Assembly: GCA_017610545.1 (NCBI GenBank)
Contig: JAFCBV010000038.1
Location: 1-6,243 of the forward strand
Length of the DNA stretch: 6,243 nucleotides
DNA from: Candidatus Nanohalarchaeota archaeon
Lineage (GTDB): Archaea; EX4484-52; B79-G9
Reading direction: 5' to 3'
This document shows, one piece after another, positions 1 through 6,140 of the stretch (positions are counted from its first letter, which is position 1; each line of letters begins with the position of its first letter). The notes beneath the pieces are model-generated. The model made no database searches. It saw only the letters and a list, made by a program, of their open reading frames with translations, and was not told where the DNA came from. The position numbers and the translations under genes were made by a program.

Positions 1-1
1 T

Positions 2-364
2 TATCAAGACCAAAAAATAGAAAAGAGCTTTTCAGTCATTGAGGCTCCGGCTGAAATTGAAACGGTTTCAGCGTGTAATGGCAACGGTATCTGCGAAAAT
101 AAAGAAAACCATAAGACGTGTCCGCAGGACTGCCCTTCGGGTCTAGAAGATGCTTATTGTGATGGTGTCGCAGATGGTGTCTGCGACCCTGATTGTTCAC
201 GGAGCACAGACATAGACTGTAAAAGCAGCAAATATATCACATACACGTATTACGCAATAGCAATATTGCTTCTTATTGTGATTGCAGTTATTGCCTACAA
301 AAAAATACAAGAAAGGAGGAAGTGGGGCCAACTCGAAAAAAAGATGTCTGGTTTGTATAGGTAA
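2..364 (+). CDS. C-terminal part of a cysteine-rich, membrane-anchored surface protein (5' end outside window)
   Basis: The frame is open from the window edge to TAA at 362-364 and gives 120 residues; the start lies outside. Two cysteine clusters follow each other: C25, C31, C40 and C44, with the pattern C-N-G-N-G-I-C-E then C-P-Q-D-C, and C53, C61, C65 and C73, with the core D-G-V-C-D-P-D-C. Short modules of this kind occur in many archaeal extracellular proteins, where the cysteines are expected to pair outside the cell. A hydrophobic helix at about residues 83-99 is followed by a basic 20-residue tail (K-K-I-Q-E-R-R-K), so by the positive-inside rule the tail is cytoplasmic and the cysteine modules lie just outside the membrane. 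The missing N-terminal part should be the functional ectodomain; its nature is unknown. The gene ends 50 nt before gene B, which has its own TATA box, so co-transcription is not required. Confidence 0.85.
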   Translation, partial: YQDQKIEKSFSVIEAPAEIETVSACNGNGICENKENHKTCPQDCPSGLEDAYCDGVADGVCDPDCSRSTDIDCKSSKYITYTYYAIAILLLIVIAVIAYKKIQERRKWGQLEKKMSGLYR

Positions 365-384
365 AGCATCTCATGAAATAGGGC

Positions 385-393
385 TTTATATAT
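385..393 (+). promoter_or_regulatory. Archaeal TATA box for the gene at 414 (leaderless geometry)
   Basis: TTTATATAT is centred at 389, 25 nt before the ATG at 414. In archaea transcription usually begins about 25 nt downstream of the TATA centre, so the transcript should start at or next to the ATG. No Shine-Dalgarno-like sequence stands before that ATG, which agrees with a leaderless mRNA. Confidence 0.6.
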
Positions 394-413
394 CTGGAAA
401 CTCTAAAAGAAAT

Positions 414-524
414 ATGCGAAAAGGGGGGCTCTCGTATTTTGCGTACATGATTGTCGGAATTGCTGTTTCGGCAATATTGTTGTATTTCGCTTACGCGACC
501 CTCATAAAAAATTCGTTTGGTTAG
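414..524 (+). CDS. Small single-span membrane peptide, prepilin-like N-terminus
   Basis: A 36-residue product. The ATG at 414 is chosen over upstream in-frame starts because those overlap gene A in another frame, while this ATG sits 25 nt after a TATA box. The N-terminus M-R-K-G-G-L-S is followed by about 23 hydrophobic residues (to about residue 30) and the short tail I-K-N-S-F-G. Two basic residues, a G-G pair and a hydrophobic helix resemble archaeal type IV prepilins; G-G-L-S fits the loose archaeal prepilin-peptidase pattern with cleavage after the second glycine. The product is nearly all membrane helix, so it could instead be an uncleaved membrane subunit. It is the first gene of a tight cluster B-C-D, and its stop overlaps the apparent start of C. 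The codons for K-G-G contain a run of six G. No family is recognised. Confidence 0.65.
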   Translation: MRKGGLSYFAYMIVGIAVSAILLYFAYATLIKNSFG

Positions 525-723
525 TGATACTATAGGACTTGAAGGCGGGCTCAGTACAGTTCAGCAAATAATTCTTGTTATTATTGCCGCAGTTCTCCTG
601 ATAGGACTTGCATTGATTTTTACTGATAAGACACAAGCGCTTGGCTGCGGATGGGCCGATCAGGCAATCAACGCATTCTATTCTATGATATCAAAAACCC
701 CTCCAGCATCAGTGTGTGGATGA
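517..723 (+). CDS. Small single-span membrane protein with TTG start, pilin-like
   Basis: A 68-residue product from TTG at 517, overlapping the end of the preceding gene by 8 nt. The frame opens only at 508, after a TAA at 505-507, and has no ATG or GTG before the membrane helix, so TTG is the only conventional start; no Shine-Dalgarno-like sequence is visible. Residues 10-13 are G-G-L-S, also found in the preceding peptide, followed by a hydrophobic helix at about 14-36 (T-V-Q-Q-I-I-L-V-I-I and onward) and an exposed tail with C44 and C67, which could form one disulfide. Layout and motif suggest a small pilin-like subunit, but the N-terminus before the motif is acidic rather than basic, which is atypical. 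Translation probably depends on coupling to the upstream gene; a frameshift fusion at the A6 run at 506-511 is the alternative. Confidence 0.6.
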   Translation: MVSDTIGLEGGLSTVQQIILVIIAAVLLIGLALIFTDKTQALGCGWADQAINAFYSMISKTPPASVCG

Positions 724-728
724 TACTA

Positions 729-1358
729 ATGCGCAAGGGCTTTGCAATCAGTGTTATGTCAAAATTTGTGCTTTTTATAGCAACTACTGCGCTTTTTGCT
801 TCTGCAGCAATACTTTTTATAAACTCCAAAAATGTTTTTGATACGATGTCGCAGATAGACGAGATAAACCTTGATACAATAATGGACGAAACCTGCTACG
901 TTCTCGACAATGCAGGGGATGACCGCGAGGCAAAAAAGACAGATGTTTATGTAAACATACCGATTGAACGAAACTCTAAGCCGGCAAATATTGAGGACGT
1001 GTACTCCTTTGCCCTGTCTTTTGAAATAAAGGGTATCATACATGCATCGAGCTGGAATATTGCCGGATGGGACGTCACCTGTGAGGGAAAGGATGCTGAC
1101 GGAAACGACAAAACATACAGGCTTGTCAAGTGGGATTATACCGAAATCTATCCCGATGGCTACCTGCACATTGACGCCAAAAAATTCTTTGATGATGCCC
1201 TGATAAAATATCTTATTGACAACACTGTGTCGGGATATGACTCTAACTGGAAGTGCGGCAATAAGGTGACTGTCAATCTTATGACTGCGAGCGCAAGCGG
1301 CAGCGGAACAGATGAGATGGTCAAGCTGTGTTATTATCTGAATAAGAAAATTCTTTGA
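729..1358 (+). CDS. Membrane-anchored protein with prepilin-like N-terminus and four-cysteine ectodomain
   Basis: A 209-residue product if started at ATG 729; ATG 720 would add M-I-L and overlaps the previous stop as ATGA. I chose 729 because GGATGAT at 718-724 gives a ribosome-binding-like site 4 nt before it and because M-R-K-G matches the N-terminus of the gene at 414. A start at 651 would overlap gene C extensively. K-G-F-A (residues 3-6) fits the archaeal prepilin-peptidase pattern, and residues 12-31 are a hydrophobic helix. The remaining 175 or so residues are polar, with mixed aromatic and charged stretches suggesting a beta-rich fold, and cysteines at 56, 118, 176 and 201, compatible with two disulfides outside the cell. 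No family is recognised. It resembles a major or minor pseudopilin in layout. It is probably translated from the same mRNA as genes B and C. Confidence 0.8.
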   Translation: MRKGFAISVMSKFVLFIATTALFASAAILFINSKNVFDTMSQIDEINLDTIMDETCYVLDNAGDDREAKKTDVYVNIPIERNSKPANIEDVYSFALSFEIKGIIHASSWNIAGWDVTCEGKDADGNDKTYRLVKWDYTEIYPDGYLHIDAKKFFDDALIKYLIDNTVSGYDSNWKCGNKVTVNLMTASASGSGTDEMVKLCYYLNKKIL

Positions 1359-1377
1359 TAGTTGCTCGCTCACATAC

Positions 1378-1385
1378 TATATATA
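1378..1385 (+). promoter_or_regulatory. Archaeal TATA box for the large gene at 1408 (leaderless geometry)
   Basis: TATATATA is centred at about 1381.5, 26-27 nt before ATG 1408, nearly the same spacing as the box before the gene at 414. No Shine-Dalgarno-like sequence lies in 1386-1407. The large gene can therefore be transcribed apart from genes B-D. Confidence 0.6.
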
Positions 1386-1398
1386 CTCTCCAACACAA

Positions 1399-1404
1399 TT
1401 TTTT
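1399..1404 (+). terminator. Oligo-T tract, possible archaeal terminator for genes B-D
   Basis: Six T residues lie 41 nt after the stop of gene D and between the TATA box and ATG of the next gene. Archaeal RNA polymerase can terminate at T-rich tracts without a hairpin; no stem was found here. A run of six is short, so termination may be partial. Confidence 0.3.
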
Positions 1405-1407
1405 ATA

Positions 1408-4400
1408 ATGGGTGAAGAGACGGCCAATAGAACCATGGGGCAGTTTGTTATATTTATCGTGGTTGTTGCTCTTTCTGCAAGTGTAGTATACCTTTGGTAT
1501 ACAAACGAAGATTTTAGGGACACTGTAGAGCATATTTATGAAAAAATAAAAAATCTGTTCGGTTTTGATACGTCTGATGACCGCCAGATTGCCATTGACT
1601 CGACAAAGGTCCTTTCCTGTGCAATTGATGTTACAGCGTACTGGTCTAGTCACAGCAGTGATCTTGGCACACGGATTTCTTATATAGAGGATCCCACACA
1701 AGCAGGAGCTCCGGTAAATCCAACGCTGTTCAGGGAAGTCGGGGCTTCAGACGACACACAAGGCAGTTGGTTTGAATCCTGTGTTGGTGATACGTCCGGC
1801 TACGGCGTTTTCGCCCCGACATTTAGTGCAATAACGACAAACTCCGGCGGGATTCTCGGAAAGCTATCAGAATGGTCCGGCGGGGGGGATAACAAAATTA
1901 CAGGCCACCTTTTTGAGGCTCCTGAGGACTGCAAGATAGAGGGCATCAGCACCTGTGCCAGCGAGCATGGCCCTGATAATACTTATGTGTGCGATAAAGA
2001 TGCGGATCATATTGTATGCTGTGAGAAAGACCTTATTGACAAAGACATCTACTGCTGTGATGACGGATACAAAGAAATGGATGGCCAGTGTGTGAAGAAG
2101 AGTGCAGCTGAGATAGAAGGGGATGCTGACAAGATTGTTGCGGCCAATCCCGGCACAGCAATGAGATTTGGGAGAACGGCGGTGGTGTGTAAGTATGATG
2201 AATTAATATGCTGTCATTATAGTAGCGCTTCTGGTGTCAAGTATTTGAAGTATGGTACCGGATCGTGTCCTCTGCCCACGGTCTATCTTATTGGAACGGT
2301 CGATATGAGTTTTTGTGATGCCGCAAGCCCGCCACTTGCTGTGCCAGAAAGAAAACTCCAGTGTACAGTAAAGGCCTTTGAGCTGCCACAGGATGTGGAC
2401 ACAGATATAGGGTTAATTGGAGATGTCATGGAATTTGTGGTCCAATGGTTTAGCTGGTACGGGGAGCCAAAATACATGATCTTTCATGAAACATTTCCTG
2501 AAGGTATAGACAATATCTGGACATACGAGGCAAAGGACGCCATTCTGACCACTGTTGCAGTAGGCGGGGCACTTAATGTCGGCCTCGGCCCGGCTAAAGT
2601 AGCGGTTTCGTTTGTACACAAGTCTGGTGTTTCTTTTGTGAAAAACAGAGCCCTTGGCGCGGCACTGAAAGAAGGCAAAAGTGCGGCATACCAGTCTTTT
2701 GTCAAAAGATACGGCACATCCAAGGTTCTTGAAAGATATATTCTTGCAAAAACAGTGACTGCCCTGGCCGGAAAAGAAGCTGCGGAAGGGGTTTTCATGA
2801 ATACATTCCGGAGGGGTGTTAAGAGGAATATATTTAGCCTAGCAGGCAGTCCGGAGTTAAAGAAGCTTCTGACGGTTAGTAGTACAAAACAAACCGCACT
2901 GCTTGATGACTACGGAAATCTCATTCGAAGCGAAATTGATATTGATCCAGCCCTTGCCAAACGGCTTGCTTATGAAAGAGGCATTCCAACAGATGCAATT
3001 GATTTCGATGATGTTGTAAGCGAGCTTGGGGCTTTGCGCACACTGAAAAAAGGCGGCAACCTGCTAACAGATGGTGAACGGGGTTTAATAGAAACCGTAA
3101 TCAAGAAAAAAGTAATGAAAGATAGTGGAGTGTTTGACAAACTAATCAAGAAAGACCTTAAGATTGCTGTTGGAAAAGAAGGAAAAATTGAAAGAATGAG
3201 GCGGTTTTTGGGTCTAGGTGGTCGGTCAGCTGATTTGAAAGATGATCTTGCAGACAGAAAAGCAGAGGAAGTCACGAAAGAGGCTTACAAGGATTTGATG
3301 CGTTTTGTTTATGAGCTTCCGGGAGATGTCGCAGATGATACAACTGCCAGAGGGGCATTTGTTAGTATGTATAGCAGGAACTGGAAAGCCCTTTACGACT
3401 CGGAGGATGGTTCAAAAGAAGTTATGAATGAACTTGGCGACCGCGGGCTTTTGCTTGCAAAAGGAATAACCGGGCTGCCTGCAGATGAAGCGTTTATTGA
3501 TGTAACAAAAAGAAAGGCTCTGCTTGGCACAGTACTTGGGCTCTCGTATGTTGCAATGCTGGTTGAATTCAGCACTGAAAAGTATGGCACCTGCGGAACA
3601 GGCTCGCTTTGCATGCATTTTCCAAGGCTGCTTGGAGACCTTGATGACATAACAAGCAACAACAAGGCTTTTGAGTTTGAAGACGCTGTGAAAAAGACGT
3701 ACAACGACCTCGTCATGATTGAAGTCAAGAGGCTTGCCGGGACAAGCCTGATGCGCCTTGCATTGGTATCGCCCTGTAAGACTGATTTGACAGTGAGGAC
3801 GGGCACGTGTGAATGTGATAAATTTTATGGGGCGGATAAAATCGCATACAAACTGGAAAAAATAAAGTGTGTTATAGACATAAATCCCGATGGAATCGTA
3901 TCCAAGAAAATGTTTAAGAACGGAGTCTCCTATGAATATGAACCATTTACTACTGTGATTGCACCAGGTGTATGCCCCGCCACCATAACAGGGACATTCA
4001 CATATACTTTGAATTTTAAATCAAATCTCGATCTGACGTTGGTGACCGCGACTGCGACAGGAACTTTTGACGTCCTTACTGCTGTAGAGAACAATGACCT
4101 TGTATCAAACATATCGCTTCCTAATCTTCCGCGCTCGTCAGACGATATATTGAGCTGCACACAAAAATCTGATGAGTCTGTAGAAGAAGCACTTGAAAGA
4201 TGTTTCAATGAAAAAATCCATGATGCTTCTGACAAGATAAAAGAAGAGTATCTGGAATGTTATGGTGGTTCAAATAGACCCACAATACAAAACTGTGATG
4301 GTGCCTCTAGCAAGAATTTTTATAACTGGAATTATAATGCTCCTGTAAAAATTCTTGACACACGAGCGGTGCCTCTGAATCTCAAGCCCAATATACTTGA

Positions 4401-4743
4401 CAATGACCGGCTTGTACCTATTTCCGGCTGTACTGATAGCTGGGTGCCTGACATAATCAGCACTCCTGAAAAAAAGTTCTGCATCATAGTTTCTGCTGAC
4501 AAAGACAGCATGAAAACATATTCAGATAACTTTGGAAGAAACTTCTGTGTAGAAAGTAAGGACGATGCAAAGGACTGGATGGAAGTAGGATGTAATGTCG
4601 GGACACTCATCGCTTCCGGTGCGATAATGTATTTCAGCGCCGGTATTGCGACACCTCTTGCATTGTATACTGTCGGGGCTGGTGGAACCCTGTGCTCAAA
4701 AGTTGCAAGTGATGCTGGAAAGTGGCCGAATGATCAGTTTTAA
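1408..4743 (+). CDS. Large multi-span cysteine-rich surface protein, unrecognised
   Basis: An 1111-residue product. ATG 1408 is supported by the TATA box 26-27 nt upstream; ATG 1435 (residue 10) is possible. Hydrophobic segments lie at about 12-31, 378-403 (weak, glycine-rich), 704-720 and 1063-1096 (long, perhaps a hairpin). Of 32 cysteines, 16 fall at 71-319, with a dense cluster at 175-228 containing paired C204-C205 and C216-C217 and another pair at 268-269; 16 fall at 729-1096, including C801-x-C803. There is no cysteine from 320 to 728. The core at about 404-703 is lysine-, arginine-, glutamate- and aspartate-rich and helical in look. The simplest topology is cytoplasmic N-terminus, external cysteine-rich loop, cytoplasmic core, second external loop. 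I have only a loose impression that similar large hypothetical proteins exist in other archaea, and see no catalytic motif. It follows pilin-like genes and may be a membrane platform or surface component. A run of seven G lies at 1882-1888. Confidence 0.85.
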   Translation: MGEETANRTMGQFVIFIVVVALSASVVYLWYTNEDFRDTVEHIYEKIKNLFGFDTSDDRQIAIDSTKVLSCAIDVTAYWSSHSSDLGTRISYIEDPTQAGAPVNPTLFREVGASDDTQGSWFESCVGDTSGYGVFAPTFSAITTNSGGILGKLSEWSGGGDNKITGHLFEAPEDCKIEGISTCASEHGPDNTYVCDKDADHIVCCEKDLIDKDIYCCDDGYKEMDGQCVKKSAAEIEGDADKIVAANPGTAMRFGRTAVVCKYDELICCHYSSASGVKYLKYGTGSCPLPTVYLIGTVDMSFCDAASPPLAVPERKLQCTVKAFELPQDVDTDIGLIGDVMEFVVQWFSWYGEPKYMIFHETFPEGIDNIWTYEAKDAILTTVAVGGALNVGLGPAKVAVSFVHKSGVSFVKNRALGAALKEGKSAAYQSFVKRYGTSKVLERYILAKTVTALAGKEAAEGVFMNTFRRGVKRNIFSLAGSPELKKLLTVSSTKQTALLDDYGNLIRSEIDIDPALAKRLAYERGIPTDAIDFDDVVSELGALRTLKKGGNLLTDGERGLIETVIKKKVMKDSGVFDKLIKKDLKIAVGKEGKIERMRRFLGLGGRSADLKDDLADRKAEEVTKEAYKDLMRFVYELPGDVADDTTARGAFVSMYSRNWKALYDSEDGSKEVMNELGDRGLLLAKGITGLPADEAFIDVTKRKALLGTVLGLSYVAMLVEFSTEKYGTCGTGSLCMHFPRLLGDLDDITSNNKAFEFEDAVKKTYNDLVMIEVKRLAGTSLMRLALVSPCKTDLTVRTGTCECDKFYGADKIAYKLEKIKCVIDINPDGIVSKKMFKNGVSYEYEPFTTVIAPGVCPATITGTFTYTLNFKSNLDLTLVTATATGTFDVLTAVENNDLVSNISLPNLPRSSDDILSCTQKSDESVEEALERCFNEKIHDASDKIKEEYLECYGGSNRPTIQNCDGASSKNFYNWNYNAPVKILDTRAVPLNLKPNILDNDRLVPISGCTDSWVPDIISTPEKKFCIIVSADKDSMKTYSDNFGRNFCVESKDDAKDWMEVGCNVGTLIASGAIMYFSAGIATPLALYTVGAGGTLCSKVASDAGKWPNDQF

Positions 4744-4747
4744 TAAA

Positions 4748-4772
4748 ACTATTGTTTTTTGTAAACAATAGT
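4748..4772. terminator. Shared hairpin between convergent genes
   Basis: A perfect 10-bp stem, ACTATTGTTT at 4748-4757 with AAACAATAGT at 4763-4772, has a 5-nt loop. It begins 5 nt after the TAA of the plus-strand gene and contains the TAG and last codons of the minus-strand gene. Six T residues (4755-4760) occur on the plus strand in the upstream arm and loop; on the minus strand TTTT follows the stop. A role ending transcription in both directions is likely but inferred. Confidence 0.5.
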
Positions 4773-5981
4773 GGGCAGAATTTCAAATTCTTCAATGTCG
4801 CTAACCACATCTTTTCCAACGAAACACATTTCTTCGTTATCATCAATTTGATATTTTGTATAAAATATGCCTGGTGCGACCTCTGTAAAATCCATCTCCT
4901 TCAGCTGAAATATCTTTGAAAAAAGGTCGTTGTTGCTGAATCTAGCTGTCGGCTCAGCAATAGGACTATCTTTATAAAAGGCATCCTGGTCCATGACCAA
5001 GACAAGGTTATTGTTTTCCGCGTCAATCCCCGTCATCATCTCCCGAACACCGTCGTTGGGCTTCATGACTCCGTCATCATATATGTCATTATTGCCCTCA
5101 ACAAGCTTAAGCCCTGCTCCCTCAATGGGCAGCTTATCGCGGTCTATCTCAAAATAGGATTTACCTAACAAGTTCTTTTTTTCGATGAGCCAATCGGGCA
5201 TGTTTTCGTCCTGCACTATTTGATCCGAACTGCTGTTGGACGTGTCATTTACACCCACTACGAGATCATCATACTGTACATTTGAATCATATACCACTTC
5301 TTTTGAGAGACTGCTGGCACCGCTTCCAAAAATCTCATTAAGTGCGTATCCTATTACAGCGATACCTACAGCAATAGGCAATCCTTTGTGCACATATTCG
5401 CTCAGCTCCACATTCCCTGCTTCGTTTTTTATCAAGGAAATGAGGCTGCTTTTTGATAAGGGCGAATCCCCATCATCTAAATACGCTGCGATATCATCTA
5501 ATTTATCTCTATATTTATCAATGAGGTGTGGTGGAACGACATGCGGTATTTGCTGTGCTGTGGCGGCATGTATTGCACTTGTTAAATCTTTTTTAGAATA
5601 TGCTATGCTTCCATCTGCAAAATTGTCTAATTCGGCTTTAATTTGGTGTTCGATGTCTGTTTTTTCTGTTTTCAGTAAAGCAACTACGTCCTTGATTTGT
5701 TTTTCAGTAGCATTCGGGCCAAGAAGAGATATATTGTCATCAGAAAGCATCTTGCCCACAGCATCAAGACGGGCGTTATTTAGCGGAACAAGATATGCTG
5801 CCTCAGTATGGGCATCTACAGAATATCCAAGAACTTCTTCTAAAAAATCTTTTGGTGAGTTGTATCCTGAAAAAATAGGCAGAATCTGTTCTGCCTCTTT
5901 AGATACGTCTTCAATCAGGTCCAGAGTACTCGAACAAAAACCGCCGACATCAGGAATCAATACAATGCTGCCTTTCGCCAT
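4749..5981 (-). CDS. Acidic protein with one central membrane span, unrecognised
   Basis: A 410-residue product from ATG at 5981-5979 to TAG at 4751-4749. The open frame reaches a TTG at 5996, but the ATG is chosen because GGTGGTG lies 6 nt before it. The N-terminus M-A-K-G-S-I-V-L-I-P is not a signal peptide. Residues 1-200 are largely helical-looking and polar, with the P-H-V-V-P-P-H stretch at 146-152. A hydrophobic segment at about 201-219 follows V-H-K-G and is followed by a strongly acidic region of about 190 residues, including an N-D-T-S-N-S-S-S linker at 245-252. Only two cysteines (16 and 386) are present, unlike the plus-strand proteins. By the positive-inside rule the N-terminal half would be cytoplasmic and the acidic half outside, but the charge signal is weak. 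The gene is convergent with the large gene and has its own promoter. Function is unknown. Confidence 0.85.
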   Translation of the reverse strand: MAKGSIVLIPDVGGFCSSTLDLIEDVSKEAEQILPIFSGYNSPKDFLEEVLGYSVDAHTEAAYLVPLNNARLDAVGKMLSDDNISLLGPNATEKQIKDVVALLKTEKTDIEHQIKAELDNFADGSIAYSKKDLTSAIHAATAQQIPHVVPPHLIDKYRDKLDDIAAYLDDGDSPLSKSSLISLIKNEAGNVELSEYVHKGLPIAVGIAVIGYALNEIFGSGASSLSKEVVYDSNVQYDDLVVGVNDTSNSSSDQIVQDENMPDWLIEKKNLLGKSYFEIDRDKLPIEGAGLKLVEGNNDIYDDGVMKPNDGVREMMTGIDAENNNLVLVMDQDAFYKDSPIAEPTARFSNNDLFSKIFQLKEMDFTEVAPGIFYTKYQIDDNEEMCFVGKDVVSDIEEFEILPTIVYKKQ

Positions 5982-5987
5982 ACAACA

Positions 5988-5994
5988 CACCACC
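5988..5994 (-). promoter_or_regulatory. Ribosome binding site of the acidic membrane protein gene
   Basis: GGTGGTG on the minus strand, 6 nt before ATG 5981, matches the GGTG part of the archaeal Shine-Dalgarno consensus. It decides the start at 5981 over TTG 5996 and the two GTG codons that lie inside the site. It overlaps the proximal arm of an inverted repeat. Confidence 0.6.
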
Positions 5995-6051
5995 AAAACG
6001 TAATATTTTCGTCATTATCCGTTAGTGATGTTGATTATTCTACGTTTTGGT
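5992..6051. repeat. 11-bp inverted repeat spanning the promoter and leader of the minus-strand gene
   Basis: ACCAAAACGTA at 5992-6002 is the perfect reverse complement of TACGTTTTGGT at 6041-6051, separated by 38 nt. On the minus strand the distal arm directly follows and touches the TATA box, and the proximal arm overlaps the ribosome binding site. It could be a regulator-binding site or a conditional RNA stem. Confidence 0.55.
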
Positions 6052-6060
6052 ATTTAAATA
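6051..6060 (-). promoter_or_regulatory. Archaeal TATA box for the minus-strand gene at 5981
   Basis: TATTTAAATA, read on the minus strand, contains the classic archaeal TTTAAATA core. With usual spacing transcription would start near 6029, giving a leader of roughly 48 nt that carries the GGTGGTG site. This differs from the two leaderless promoters on the plus strand. Confidence 0.6.
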
Positions 6061-6104
6061 GTTTTAGGTGGGAAAAACGGTCTAATACACCCCAGAAATA
6101 TAGT

Positions 6105-6136
6105 AAAAGCCATAACTATTTGGACTAATGGCTTTT
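6105..6136 (-). terminator. Hairpin downstream of partial minus-strand gene, likely terminator
   Basis: A perfect 9-bp stem, AAAAGCCAT at 6105-6113 with ATGGCTTTT at 6128-6136, encloses a 14-nt loop. On the minus strand it starts 8 nt after the TAA of the partial gene, ends in TTTT and is followed by further T-rich sequence (T5 at 6077-6073). It probably separates that gene from the TATA box at 6060. Confidence 0.4.
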
Positions 6137-6140
6137 CCAT

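Noticed and set aside
315..324. GGAGG followed by GTG, looking like a strong ribosome binding site
   Set aside because: The GTG at 322 opens only 12 codons and is too close; the motif comes from arginine and lysine codons in the basic tail of gene A.
282..413. Longer 80-residue version of the small peptide gene starting at 282
   Set aside because: It overlaps gene A in another frame, its extra N-terminus is low-complexity lysine-rich sequence, and the TATA box at 385-393 points to ATG 414.
651..728. Upstream ATG 651 for the 209-residue protein
   Set aside because: It would overlap gene C by 73 nt and would bury the membrane helix behind an uncharacteristic N-terminal extension; ATG 729 (or 720) fits better.
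759..1373. 204-residue open frame on the minus strand
   Set aside because: It is antisense to gene D, has no promoter or binding site, and its cysteine- and isoleucine-rich product looks like an antisense shadow.
5982..5996. TTG 5996 as the start of the 410-residue gene
   Set aside because: The extra five codons contain the GGTGGTG site that serves ATG 5981.
5236..6003. 255-residue open frame on the plus strand
   Set aside because: It is antisense to the 410-residue gene, serine-rich with no motif; the minus-strand gene has a TATA box, a ribosome binding site and plausible protein composition.
5992..6051. Inverted repeat as the end of a miniature mobile element
   Set aside because: The arms are only 60 bp apart end to end, there are no flanking target duplications seen, and they coincide with promoter and ribosome binding signals.
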